A stretch of DNA of 64,000 nt from Piscinibacter aquaticus. GTDB taxonomy: Bacteria > Pseudomonadota > Gammaproteobacteria > Burkholderiales > Burkholderiaceae_C. The position numbers were made by a program, and so were the translations under genes. Positions 1 to 8,014 of the stretch are shown in pieces (within the stretch, counting starts at the first letter, position 1; each line of letters opens with the position of its first letter). The DNA lies in contig VOPW01000001.1 of NCBI GenBank assembly GCA_007994965.1, positions 682,001 through 746,000 on the forward strand, in the 5' to 3' direction. The notes beneath the pieces were generated by a model. That model saw nothing but the letters and a program-made list of their open reading frames with translations. It was not told where the DNA came from and did not search any database.

Positions 1-539
1 CCTTCGGCCATGCCACGCTGTCGGTGCGCGCCGCCGACGGCCGCATCCTCTGGCAGACGCCGCTTGCGCGCCAGCTGCTCACCACGCACGAGGCCGGCGA
101 CGGCGTGCAGCTCGGCGAGGCCGTGCTCGACTGGCTGCAGGCGCAGGCCGTGGTGCATGCCACCGGCGGCACGCCGCAGCCGCTGACGCTGGCGCGCCAC
201 GGCAAGCGGCTCGCGCTGGCGCTGCACGAGACCAGCGCGGCCAGCGGCGGCGAGAGCGGCGGCGACGACGAGTGGCTGCTGGTGATGAGCGAATCGTCCG
301 ACGAATCGACCATCGAGGCGCTGGGCACGGCTTTCCGGCTCACTGCGCGCGAAGCCGAGGTGCTGTACTGGGTGGTGCAGGGCAAGACGAACCGCGACAT
401 TGGTGACATCCTCGGCACCAGCCCGCGCACCGTGCACAAGCACCTGGAGCATGTGTTCGAGAAGCTGGGCGTGGAGACGCGCACGGCTGCCGCCGGTATG
501 GCCATGGCGCGCGTGCGCCAGCTGGCCGCAGCCCGCTGA
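1..539 (+). CDS. LuxR-type HTH transcriptional regulator, 5' end outside window
   Basis: The frame is open from base 3, so the true start lies before the window. The first part (FGHATLSVRAADGRILWQ) looks like the end of a PAS-type sensor region. The last 65 residues are a LuxR/GerE helix-turn-helix, with LTAREAEVLYWVVQGKTNRD followed by IGDILGTSPRTVHKHLEHVF and KLGVETRTAA. It should be a DNA-binding transcriptional regulator in the cytoplasm. No receiver domain is visible in the part present, so whether it is a response regulator or a one-component sensor cannot be told. The next gene starts 24 bases downstream on the same strand and may be cotranscribed. Confidence 0.85.
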   Translation, partial: FGHATLSVRAADGRILWQTPLARQLLTTHEAGDGVQLGEAVLDWLQAQAVVHATGGTPQPLTLARHGKRLALALHETSAASGGESGGDDEWLLVMSESSDESTIEALGTAFRLTAREAEVLYWVVQGKTNRDIGDILGTSPRTVHKHLEHVFEKLGVETRTAAAGMAMARVRQLAAAR

Positions 540-563
540 GTGCCGACTGGAAGGAGGGTCCCC

Positions 564-1120
564 ATGAGCCTCGTCATCCGCCCCGCCACTGCCGCCGATG
601 CACAGGCACTGGCCGAGATCTATGCGCCCAGCGTGCTGCAGCGGCCCACCTCGTTCGAACTGCGTGCGCCCGATGCCGCCGAGATGGTCGCGCGGCTGGC
701 GCGCATCACCACCGCCGGCCCTGGCTGCTGGCCGACGACGGCGGCCGGTGCTCGGCTACTGCTACGCCAGCACCTTCGCCGAGCGCGAGGCCTACCGATG
801 GTCGGTGACGACGACGGCCTACGTGCGCGACGGCCACCATCGCCGCGGCATCGGCCGTGCGATGTATGCGCAGTTGCTCGAGGCGCTGCGCCGCCAGGGC
901 GCCGTGCGCGCCTTCGCCGGCATCACGCTGCCCAACGAGGGCAGCGTGGGCCTGCACCGTGCGCTCGGCTTCGAGCCGGTGGGCCTGTACCCGCAGGCCG
1001 GCTTCAAGCTCGGCCGTTGGTGGGACGTGGCTTTGGTATGGCCTGGCGCTGCGCCACCTCGCCCCCGATGAAACACCGGCCGAACCGGTGCCGTGGCCGC
1101 AGCTGGCCCGCGACGGCTGA
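564..1120 (+). CDS. GNAT N-acetyltransferase, phosphinothricin acetyltransferase-like (frame broken twice)
   Basis: ATG at 564 follows a strong AAGGAGG at 551-557. The start MSLVIRPATAADAQALAEIY is typical of the PAT/Bar branch of GNAT enzymes, which transfer acetyl from acetyl-CoA to small amines. The acetyl-CoA loop reads RDGHHRRGIGRAMYAQLLEA, and the C-terminal block ALGFEPVGLYPQAGFKLGRW matches the family signature FEPVG-x-GYKLGRW. The coding frame shifts near 720-740 and again near 1030-1045. All family blocks are present in order and the total length (about 185 residues) is normal, so assembly errors are likelier than gene decay. Substrate unknown. Confidence 0.8.
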
Positions 1121-1121
1121 C

Positions 1122-2124
1122 TCAGGCCTCGGTCAGCGCCAACAGCACGTCGGCATACCGGGCGCAATTCAGCCCCAGCGATTCGTCGGCCGCGAGATCG
1201 CGGTCTCCCACGTCCATGCGGGCCGAGTGGATGCCCAGCAGCTTCCAGGGAATGGCCTCGTCCTCTCCGAACAGCGCCGGCGCGCGCATCACCACCGGCG
1301 CGCCGCTGGTGCCGCGGTGCGTGCGGGCATCGGTGAGGAACAGCCCCTGGCCCTGGAAGCGCGTGCCGAACGACGACGCCACCGAGGCTGGCGCGCCACC
1401 GGCAGGTGGAAGCGGCTGTCGTGGAAGCCGAGCGGAAAGCCCACCACCAGCAGTGGCGTGCCGACGTCGACCTCGCCGAGCGAATCCTGCAGGCTGGCCG
1501 GCGTGAAAGCCGGCGGCGCGAAGCCCAGCTTGTCGCGCTCCAGCGGGATCACCGCCACGTCGATCTCGCCACCACTGTCGCTGGCCTGCCGCCACACGGC
1601 GCGGCCCTGTTCGTGGAGCAGCACCGACAGCACGCTGGCGCGGGAGAGATCCGCCTCGTCGGCATGCAGTTCGATCTCGATGCGGTCGGGAAAGTGCTCG
1701 CTCGGTTCGTCGATCAGCACGTGGCGGCTGGTCACCGGTACAGGCGCTCGTCGCGCGCGAAGAAGAAGCCGCTGGCCGCGGTGAGCGAGCGTGTGCCCTG
1801 GTAGGTCAGCACGCGCGGCACCGCCAGCAGAAGCGGTTCCACGCCGCTGCCCGGGCGGCGCGGCCGCTGGCGGCGCTCCAGCGTGTCGATCAGTGCGCCG
1901 ATGCGCTGCGTGTCGCGCTCGAACGTGGCGATGGTGTGCTCGGAGATCTCGGCATGCAGCAGCGCGGTGCGGGCGATCTCGGCCCAGCCCTCGAAGGTCT
2001 TGCGGAAGCGCTCGCGCGCCGGCGGTGCCATCTGCTGCAGCAGCGCGGTGCACAGCGCGTCGAGCGACATCACGTTGCCCTTGAGTTCGCAGATGCGCTC
2101 GGTGGCTTCCTGAAGGTTGTTCAT
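1122..2124 (-). CDS. Trypsin-like serine peptidase with N-terminal helical region (frame broken twice)
   Basis: ATG at 2124 is preceded by CAGGAGC. The first 75 residues (MNNLQEATERICELKGNVMS onward) are helical with no signal peptide. A chymotrypsin-fold protease follows. A His lies in VTSRHVLIDE, an Asp in GGEIDVAVIPLERD and the nucleophile Ser in THRGTSGAPVVM, in the order His-Asp-Ser of a serine protease triad. Frame shifts occur near 1735-1745 and 1395-1405, and the C-terminus is in a third frame ending at 1122. The gene sits directly behind the cold-shock gene, separated by a strong terminator. It converges on the acetyltransferase with one base between stops. Role unknown; cytoplasmic protein quality control is one possibility. 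Confidence 0.7.
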
Positions 2125-2135
2125 CGCAGCTCCTG

Positions 2136-2165
2136 AAAAAAAAAACCGCGGCAGGGCCGCGGTTT
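2136..2165 (-). terminator. Rho-independent terminator of the cold-shock gene
   Basis: A perfect 10-bp stem (AAACCGCGGC 2143-2152, GCCGCGGTTT 2156-2165) with a 3-base loop is followed, on the minus strand, by a run of ten T (2136-2145). It ends the cold-shock transcript 34 bases after its stop. The ribosome binding site of the protease gene begins right after the T run. Confidence 0.92.
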
Positions 2166-2198
2166 CGTGCCCGGCTCGCGAGGAGCCTTCGCGCAGGT

Positions 2199-2408
2199 TC
2201 AGACCACGCGGATGTTCGAGGCCTGCGGGCCCTTCTGGCCCTGCGTGGCTTCGAATTCCACGCGCTGGTTTTCGGCCAGGGTCTTGAAGCCGCCGCCCTG
2301 GATCTGGCTGAAGTGGGCGAACAGGTCCTTGCCGCCGTCGTCGGGGGCGATGAAGCCGAAGCCCTTGCCTTCGTTGAACCACTTCACGGTGCCGGTTTGA
2401 GTCGTCAT
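2199..2408 (-). CDS. CspA-family cold-shock protein
   Basis: A complete 69-residue single cold-shock domain protein. It has RNP-1 (GKGFGFIAP) and RNP-2-like (DLFAHFS) nucleic-acid-binding motifs and the usual start [12 protein letters not shown]. The length is normal for the family. These proteins bind single-stranded RNA/DNA and act as RNA chaperones or antiterminators in the cytoplasm. ATG at 2408 has AAAGGAA upstream. About 120 bases of AT-richer sequence precede it, which would fit the long structured leader usual for csp mRNAs. A strong terminator follows at 2136-2165, so it is probably a one-gene transcript with limited read-through into the protease. Confidence 0.95.
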   Translation of the reverse strand: MTTQTGTVKWFNEGKGFGFIAPDDGGKDLFAHFSQIQGGGFKTLAENQRVEFEATQGQKGPQASNIRVV

Positions 2409-2584
2409 GTCGATTCCTTTCGATGAATCTGCGCAGGCGAACGCCGGCGCAGGCAGAGACGCCAAGAAAATCATCGATGGGAGTTTCAACCGGTGCCGGC
2501 CGGCAGCGGGTGCCGGTGGCGTCAGAGAAGACCTAAGGAACAATGGTCTTGATCATGCCTACGGCCCTAATGTACTCGACGAAT

Positions 2585-2614
2585 CGAGAGACCTTCGAAA
2601 GCGAAGGCCTCTCG
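2585..2614 (-). terminator. Hairpin after dadA, probable terminator
   Basis: CGAGAGaCCTTCG (2585-2597), loop AAAG, CGAAGGcCTCTCG (2602-2614): a 13-bp stem with one mismatch, 29 bases past the dadA stop. No T run follows on either strand, so termination may need Rho, or the hairpin may protect the 3' end. Confidence 0.6.
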
Positions 2615-2642
2615 GGTGCAAAGCGTCGAGGCGGCCGTCGCC

Positions 2643-3896
2643 TCAGGCACCGCTGAAGGCGAAGTCGACCTCGGGCTTCAGGCCGCTGACGATGCGCGCG
2701 ATGCTCTTGCCCGAGCCGCAGGCGTGCGTCCAGCCCAGCGTGCCGTGGCCGGTGTTGAGGAACAGCTTCTTCAGCTTCGAGCGGCCGATCACCGGCACGT
2801 TGCTCGGCGTGGCCGGGCGCAGGCCGGTCCAGAACTGCGCCTGCGTGGTGTCGCCGGCGCCGGGGAAGAGCTGCTCCACGCGGCGCACGATCGCCTCGCA
2901 GCGCACGCGGTTCAGATCGCGGTCGTAGCCGTTGAGCTCGGCGGTGCCGGCGATGCGCAGGCGATCGCCGAGCCGGGAGAAGACCAGCTTGTACTCGTCG
3001 TCGGTCAGCGAGACTGGTGCGCCATCGACGCGTCATTCACCGGCATCGTCACCGAGTAACCCTTGGCCGGGTAGATCGGCAGCGAGATGCCGAGCGCCTT
3101 GGCGTACAGCGGCGAGAGGCTGCCCATCGCCAGCACGTAGGCATCGGCGCGGATCTGGCGGAAGCGGCCTTCGCCGTCGGTGGCCTCCACATGGTCGAGC
3201 TCGCCGCCCACCTCGCGCAGCGCAGTCACGGTGTGGCTCATCAGAAACTGCACGCCGTCTTCCTCGCAGCGCTTGACCAGCTCGCGCGCGAAGCGGTTGG
3301 CGTCGCCCGATTCATCCTCGGCGGTGTAGGTGGCACCGGCGAGTTGCGGCCGGATGTGGCGCAGCGCCGGCTCGAGCCTCACCGCCTCGTCGGCGGAGAT
3401 CACGCGGCGGTCGCAGCCGAGCTCGCGCATCTGCGCGGCCGGTGCCTCGGCGGCGTCGAACTCCTTCTGGCTCGTGTAGAAGTGCAGGATGCCTTGCGTG
3501 CGCTCGTCGTAGGCGATGCCGCGCTCGCTGCGCAGCCGCTGCAGCGTGTCGCGGCTGTAGGTGCCCAGGCTCACGATCTGGCGGATGTTGTGCCGCGTGC
3601 GCGCCGGCGTGCACTCGCGCAGGAACTGCAGGCCCCACAGCCACTGGCGCAGGTCGGCGCGCAGGCGGAACAGCAGCGGCGCATCCTCGTGGCCCAGCCA
3701 CTTCAGCACCTTCAGCGGCGCGCCCGGGTTGGCCCAGGGCTCGGCATGGCTCACCGAGATCTGCCCGCCGTTGGCGAAGCTGGTTTCCGCCGCCGGCGTG
3801 GCGGCGGTCGATCACGGTCACGTCGTGACCTTGCTGGCGAAGGAAGTAGGCCGAGGTAACGCCGAGCAGGCCGGCGCCGAGAACGACTACACGCAT
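2643..3896 (-). CDS. dadA: D-amino acid dehydrogenase small subunit-like FAD oxidoreductase (frame broken twice)
   Basis: The start [20 protein letters not shown] is a Rossmann FAD-binding GxGxxG motif, characteristic of DadA. Further DadA blocks are [33 protein letters not shown] and the C-terminal [17 protein letters not shown], which closes the FAD site. The family oxidatively deaminates D-amino acids (and in some members glycine or L-proline), passing electrons to the respiratory chain at the inner membrane. ATG at 3896 has CGGAG upstream. Frame shifts lie near 3790 and 3015; all blocks are intact and the total (about 417 residues) is normal. A tandem glycine riboswitch just upstream implies control by glycine, so glycine or a glycine-derived imino acid is a plausible substrate. 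Confidence 0.85.
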
Positions 3897-3923
3897 GAGA
3901 TGACTCCGATGGACAAGGGTTGC

Positions 3924-3945
3924 GCGCACGAATCGCTTCGTGCGC
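3924..3945 (-). promoter_or_regulatory. Hairpin between riboswitch and dadA start
   Basis: A perfect 9-bp inverted repeat, GCGCACGAA (3924-3932) and TTCGTGCGC (3937-3945), lies between aptamer II and the dadA start codon. It ends 28 bases before the ATG and has no T run. It is placed where a riboswitch expression platform would be, and may control access to the ribosome binding site. Its role is inferred from position only. Confidence 0.45.
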
Positions 3946-3954
3946 TTGCCGCTC

Positions 3955-4131
3955 CCCCTGTCCTCGGTACCTGAGAGATTCGGCCCATGCCATCGGCGCG
4001 GGCCTTGCTCCTTCGGTGCGTCACGCGGGTGACGTCTCTCCAGACGGCATTGGTGTGTTGCAGTACGGGCCCTGAGCGTTCATGGGAGTTTGCGCCTTCG
4101 GGGGCCGGACGGTGCCGGCACTCTCCTGCAG
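3955..4131 (-). promoter_or_regulatory. Tandem glycine riboswitch (two aptamers) upstream of dadA
   Basis: Read on the minus strand, aptamer I (about 4131-4058) has GCAGGAGAGTGCC, then CCCCGAAGGCGCAAA, then ACGCTCAGG. Aptamer II (about 4050-3955) has CTGGAGAGACG, then GCACCGAAGGAGCAA, then GAATCTCTCAGGTACCGAGG and ACAGG. These are the conserved core strings of the glycine riboswitch, in the correct order and twice in tandem, the usual cooperative arrangement. It lies between the end of the M20 amidohydrolase gene and dadA, and its 3' end is about 60 bases from the dadA ATG. Known glycine riboswitches mostly switch on glycine-catabolic genes when glycine is abundant. ON control of dadA is therefore likely but inferred. 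Confidence 0.93.
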
Positions 4132-4142
4132 TGATCGTGATC

Positions 4143-5332
4143 TTACTGGCGGGTGGACGACCCCCCGCGCCGAGGAACCGTTCGGTCAGCTTCACCCAGT
4201 AGGCGCTGCCGATGGCGATGTTGTCGTCGTTGAAGTCGTAGCCGGGGTGATGGACCATGCAATTGCCCGGCGCATCACCGTTGCCGATGAACAGGTACGA
4301 ACCCGGCACGCGCTCGAGCATGAAGGCGAAGTCCTCGCTGCCGGTCAGCGGCGGGCCCTGCAGTGTCACCTGTTCGGCGCCGAGCAACTCCACGGCCACC
4401 TCGCGGGCGAAGGCGGTCTCTTCCGGTGTGTTGACCAGCACCGCGTAGCCCGCGCGCCAGTCGATGCTCGCGTGCACCCCGAAGCTCTCGGCCTGCGACT
4501 GCACCAGCGCCTTGATGCGCCGCTCCAGCAGCGTGCGCACCTCGCGGTCGAGCGCGCGCACGCTGAGCTCCAGCGTCGCGGTGGCCGGGATCACGTTGTT
4601 GGCCCGGCCGGCGTTCAAGGCGCCCACCGTCACAACCGCCGCCTGCAGCGGATCGACATTGCGCGACACCACCGTCTGCAGCGCCATCACGAGGCTCGCC
4701 GCGGCGACGATCGGATCGGCGGTGTGCTGCGGCAGCGCGCCGTGGCCGCCGATGCCGGTCAGCGTGATCGTGGCGTAGTCCGACGAAGCCATCGTCGCGC
4801 CCTCGCGCAGCACGAGCCGCCCCTGCGGGATGCCGGGCATGTTGTGCATCGCGAAGACCGCATCGCAGGGGTGCTGCTCGAACAGGCCGTCGGCCATCAT
4901 GCGCAGCGCGCCGCCGCCGCCTTCTTCGGCCGGCTGGAAGATCAGGTTCAGCGTGCCGTCGAAGCGGCCTTGCTCGGCGAGGTGCCGCGCGGCCGCGAGC
5001 AGCATCGCGGTGTGGCCGTCGTGGCCGCAGGCATGCATCAGGCCGGGGCGTTGGCTGCGCCACTCGGCGCCGCTGGCCTCTTCGATCGGCAGCGCATCCA
5101 TGTCGGCGCGCAGGCCGAGTCGCCGTGTGCCCTGGCCGCGCTGCAGCGTGCCGACCACGCCGGTGCCGCCCAGACCACGGTGCACGGCATAGCCCCAGCC
5201 TTCGAGCTTGTCGGCGACGAGGGCCGCGGTGCGGTGCTCCTCGAAGGCCAGCTCCGGGTGGCGGTGGATGTCGCGGCGCAGGCTGACGAACTCGCCCACG
5301 CGCGCTTGCAGGGCTTGCAGCAGGTAGGTCAC
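4143..5332 (-). CDS. M20 family amidohydrolase (hippurate hydrolase-like)
   Basis: A metal-dependent amidohydrolase of the HipO/AbgB type, which cleaves N-acyl amino acids. Metal and catalytic motifs are present: LMHACGHDGHTAMLL, FQPAEEGGGGALRM, TGIGGHGALPQ and TGSEDFAFML. Start is GTG at 5332 with GCGGAGG upstream, 13 bases after the tctC stop. As written the frame misses its stop and runs through the whole riboswitch to 3887. Adding one G to the run 4161-4166 restores TAA at 4143-4145, just before the riboswitch, giving a normal length of about 396 residues. It is cotranscribed with tctC, so the imported acid is probably its substrate or product. A glycine conjugate would fit the glycine switch downstream; that link is inference. 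Confidence 0.85.
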
Positions 5333-5345
5333 GCCGCCTCCGCGC

Positions 5346-6339
5346 TCACTGCGGCTGCAGGTTGATCTGCTTGGCGATGGCGCGGTAGCGCGCAGCCTCG
5401 CCGTCGAAGAACTTCGCCGATTCGGCCAGCGTCATCGGCGCCGAAGGGTGCTGGGTCTGCGCCGCCAGTTGTGCGCGCACGCCCGGATCCTGCAGCGTCT
5501 TGCCGATCGCCGCATGCAGCTTCACGACCACTTCTTCCGGCGTGTTCTTGGGCACCATGAAGCCGGTCCAGATCTTGTAGGAGACATTCTTCAGCGACTG
5601 CGTCTCGCTCATCGCCGGCACGTTCTTCAGCAGATCGGAGCGCTGCGCGCCGAGCTGGCCGATCACCTTCAGCCGGCCCTGGTCGGCCAGCGCGCCCATG
5701 CCGGCGCTGTAGACCAGCACCGCGAAATCGACCACGGCCGCCGCCGATGTCCTGCAGCAGCGGCGCGTTGCCCTTGTAGGGCACGTGGGCCAGCTTGATG
5801 CCGGTCTGCGCCTGCACCTGCTCGAGGATCAGGTGGTAGAGCGAGCCGACGCCGACGCTGCCGTAGGTCAGCGGCTTGTCGGCCGACTTCTTCGCCAGCG
5901 CGATCAGCTCGTCGACGCTGTTGACGCCGAGGTCCTTGCGCGTCACGAACACCATCACCGCATCGGCCACGGGGTGCACGAGGCGGAAGTCTTCGGTCTT
6001 GAGCTTGACCGCCGCATTCGCCAGCGGCGACAGGATCACCTCGTTGGGCGAACCCTGGAAGACGTACTGTCCATCGGCCGGCGCGCCGAGCACCTTCTGC
6101 GCGGCCAGCGCGCCGCTGACGCCGCCGAGGTTCTCCACCAGCACCTGCTGGCCGAGTTCCTTGCCGAGCTGCTGGTTGAAGATGCGCGCGATCGCATCCG
6201 ACGGGCCGCCCGCCGGGTAGGGAACCATCAGGTTGACGGGCTTGCTCGGCCAGGCCTGGGCGAACGCAGCGCCGGCAGCCAGCAGGCATCCGCCGGCGAG
6301 CAGGGTGGTGAGGACGAGGCGACGGGCGGGATTCGACAT
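5346..6339 (-). CDS. Tripartite tricarboxylate transporter (Bug/TctC) substrate-binding protein (one frame break)
   Basis: MSNPARRLVLTTLLAGGCLL and following residues form a signal peptide cleaved after AFAQA. Then come WPSKPVNLMVPYPAGGPSDA and LVENLGGVSGALAAQKV, the two hallmark blocks of the Bug/TctC periplasmic receptor family, which is hugely expanded in Burkholderiales. The receptors bind organic acids or amino-acid-like ligands. The frame shifts near 5740 and the protein continues as VDFAVLVYSAGMGALADQGR to its normal end at 5346. The family length of about 325 residues is kept. No membrane partners (TctA/TctB) are nearby. It is divergent from a LysR regulator and leads the M20 amidohydrolase operon. 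Confidence 0.88.
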
Positions 6340-6409
6340 CGGGGCACTCCTGAACGGACGGGGATGAAGGAAGCGTGCCGCCAATGTAGAAACCGGCCGA
6401 TGCGAAGTC

Positions 6410-6448
6410 CAATGCATTGTGGTCTGCGTTAGCATGAGTTCAATGCAT
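6410..6448. promoter_or_regulatory. Repeated CAATGCAT in tctC-lysR intergenic region
   Basis: CAATGCAT occurs at 6410-6417 and 6441-6448, exactly 31 bases apart (three helical turns), in the 129-base gap between divergent tctC and lysR genes. Each contains the palindrome ATGCAT. Paired, helically phased sites are usual for LysR regulators, so this is a candidate binding region. Inferred from pattern and position. Confidence 0.4.
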
Positions 6449-6468
6449 GCAAAGCCGGAGGTGATGGC

Positions 6469-7356
6469 ATGACGCTGGTTCAGTTGCGCCACCTGATCGC
6501 GCTGGCCGAGACCGGCTCCTTCAGCCGGGCGGCCCAGGCCCAGTTCCTCACCCAGCCCGCGCTCAGCCGCAGCATCCGCGCGCTGGAAGACGAGCTCGGC
6601 ATGCCGCTCTTCGACCGCGTCGGCCGGCGCATCGAGCTCACCGCCTTCGGCCGTGCCACGCTGGAGCGTGCGCGGCTGCTGGTCTCCGACGCGGAGGAAC
6701 TGCAAGGCAGCGGTCGCCGTTCGTTGGACGGCGGGCGCGGCGTGCTGCGCATCGGCATGGGTTCGGGGCCCGGCGCGATGCTGATGACGCCGCTGCTGAT
6801 GACCATCGCGCTCGACCATCCGCAGGTGCATGTGGAGATCGCACGCGGCGGCACAGAGCTGCTGGTGCAGTCGCTGCGCGCCCGCACGCTGGATGCGCTG
6901 GTGGTCGACGCCCGTTCGCTCAAGCCCGCGCCCGACCTTCGCACCGATCTGCTCGTCGAGATGCGCGGTGCCTTCATGGTGCGCCGCGGCCATCCGCTGA
7001 CGAAGCTTCGTGGCGGCCCGACCTTCGCCGACGTCAGCCGCTACCCCATCGCCTCGACGCCCTTGTCCGACGAGGTGGCCCGCATCCTGATCGCCCGCTA
7101 CGGCCCGCAGGCCCACCCCGAGCAGTGCGTGACGCTGCGCTGCGACGAGGTGGCCAGCCTGGTGGAAGTGGCCGAGTACAGCGATGCGGTGCTGCTGGCC
7201 ATCCGCGCCACGGCGCCTATGCTGCAGGAGCTGACGCTGCGCCCGGCACTCGATGCCACGGCGCGCCTCGGTCTCGTCACGCTGGCGCGGCGCTCCGAGG
7301 CACCGTTGCTGCACATCGTCCGTGAACTGATGCGGCAGCGCCTGCTCGACGCCTGA
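6469..7356 (+). CDS. LysR family transcriptional regulator
   Basis: A complete 295-residue LysR regulator. The N-terminal winged helix-turn-helix (LRHLIALAETGSFSRAAQAQ, then LTQPALSRSIRALEDELGMP LFDR) is followed by a linker helix and a periplasmic-binding-protein-like effector domain from about residue 90. ATG at 6469 has GGAGG at 6457-6461. It is transcribed away from the tctC-M20 amidohydrolase operon, the standard arrangement for a LysR protein controlling its neighbour in response to that pathway's substrate. The repeated CAATGCAT in the gap is a possible operator. Effector unknown. Confidence 0.93.
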   Translation: MTLVQLRHLIALAETGSFSRAAQAQFLTQPALSRSIRALEDELGMPLFDRVGRRIELTAFGRATLERARLLVSDAEELQGSGRRSLDGGRGVLRIGMGSGPGAMLMTPLLMTIALDHPQVHVEIARGGTELLVQSLRARTLDALVVDARSLKPAPDLRTDLLVEMRGAFMVRRGHPLTKLRGGPTFADVSRYPIASTPLSDEVARILIARYGPQAHPEQCVTLRCDEVASLVEVAEYSDAVLLAIRATAPMLQELTLRPALDATARLGLVTLARRSEAPLLHIVRELMRQRLLDA

Positions 7357-7371
7357 GCGTCGCCGCCGCTC

Positions 7372-7834
7372 TCAGATCGCCCGATGCACCACGGCGCGGC
7401 CGCGCCGGACGCCGTCGTGCCGGATCGCCTCGGTGAGCATCGATCGGCTGATGCGCCATCGCGCCAGCGCATGATCGAACACCAGCCGCTCGTCGCCGGA
7501 GACGTGGCCGTCGGCGGTCACGGCGGCCGCCGCCAGGCGGCAGACCATCAGCCGCGCCTGCGGATCGACCACGGCGTCGAGCAGGCGGTCGACATAGGGC
7601 CTGGTCACTTGTGCGCAGCCATGAGCACTCCGCCAGCCCGTAGCCGACATCCGCCGGGCATTGGTCGACGAGGGACAGGAAATGCTCGCGCGGCACGCCG
7701 AGCCGGGCGAAGGCATCGACGTCTTCCAGCGCCTGCAACTCACGGGGATCGGCGCGACCGTTGGCGGCCACCATCAGGGCCAGTACGCGGGCGGCCGCAG
7801 CCGAGAACGGCCGCGGGTTGTCTCTCGTCGTCAT
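7372..7834 (-). CDS. TerB-like small helical protein (one frame break)
   Basis: ATG at 7834 has AGGAG six bases upstream. The reconstructed protein of about 153 residues begins MTTRDNPRPFSAAAARVLAL and ends with MVCRLAAAAVTADGHVSGDE RLVFDHALARW. The pattern of two helical repeats with an ANGRAD / ADGHVS acidic loop (residues about 25 and 115) resembles the TerB (tellurite resistance B) fold, where such acidic residues bind metal. The frame shifts near 7620. Function is not known. It is divergent from the Ca2+-type ATPase gene, but I see no direct link. Confidence 0.55.
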
Positions 7835-8014
7835 CGGCATCTCCTGTGTTCCGGCACTGCAACCCGCCAGGGAGTGGCACTCCGGCCGGAAGTTCCGCGC
7901 CCGCGGCCACATGGACGCGGCTGTTTGATCCTGCGCAGCGCAGCCGCCTCGCGGCGAGACAGGGCTGTCGGTGTTGAACAGAATCGGGCCGACCTGGAGA
8001 CGGAGACCACCGGC

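Noticed and set aside
7661..8014. An upstream extension of the P-type ATPase frame over the TerB-like gene.
   Set aside because: The conserved domain begins after 8015, where a GTG with GGAGACGGAG lies; the extension overlaps a gene on the other strand and resembles nothing.
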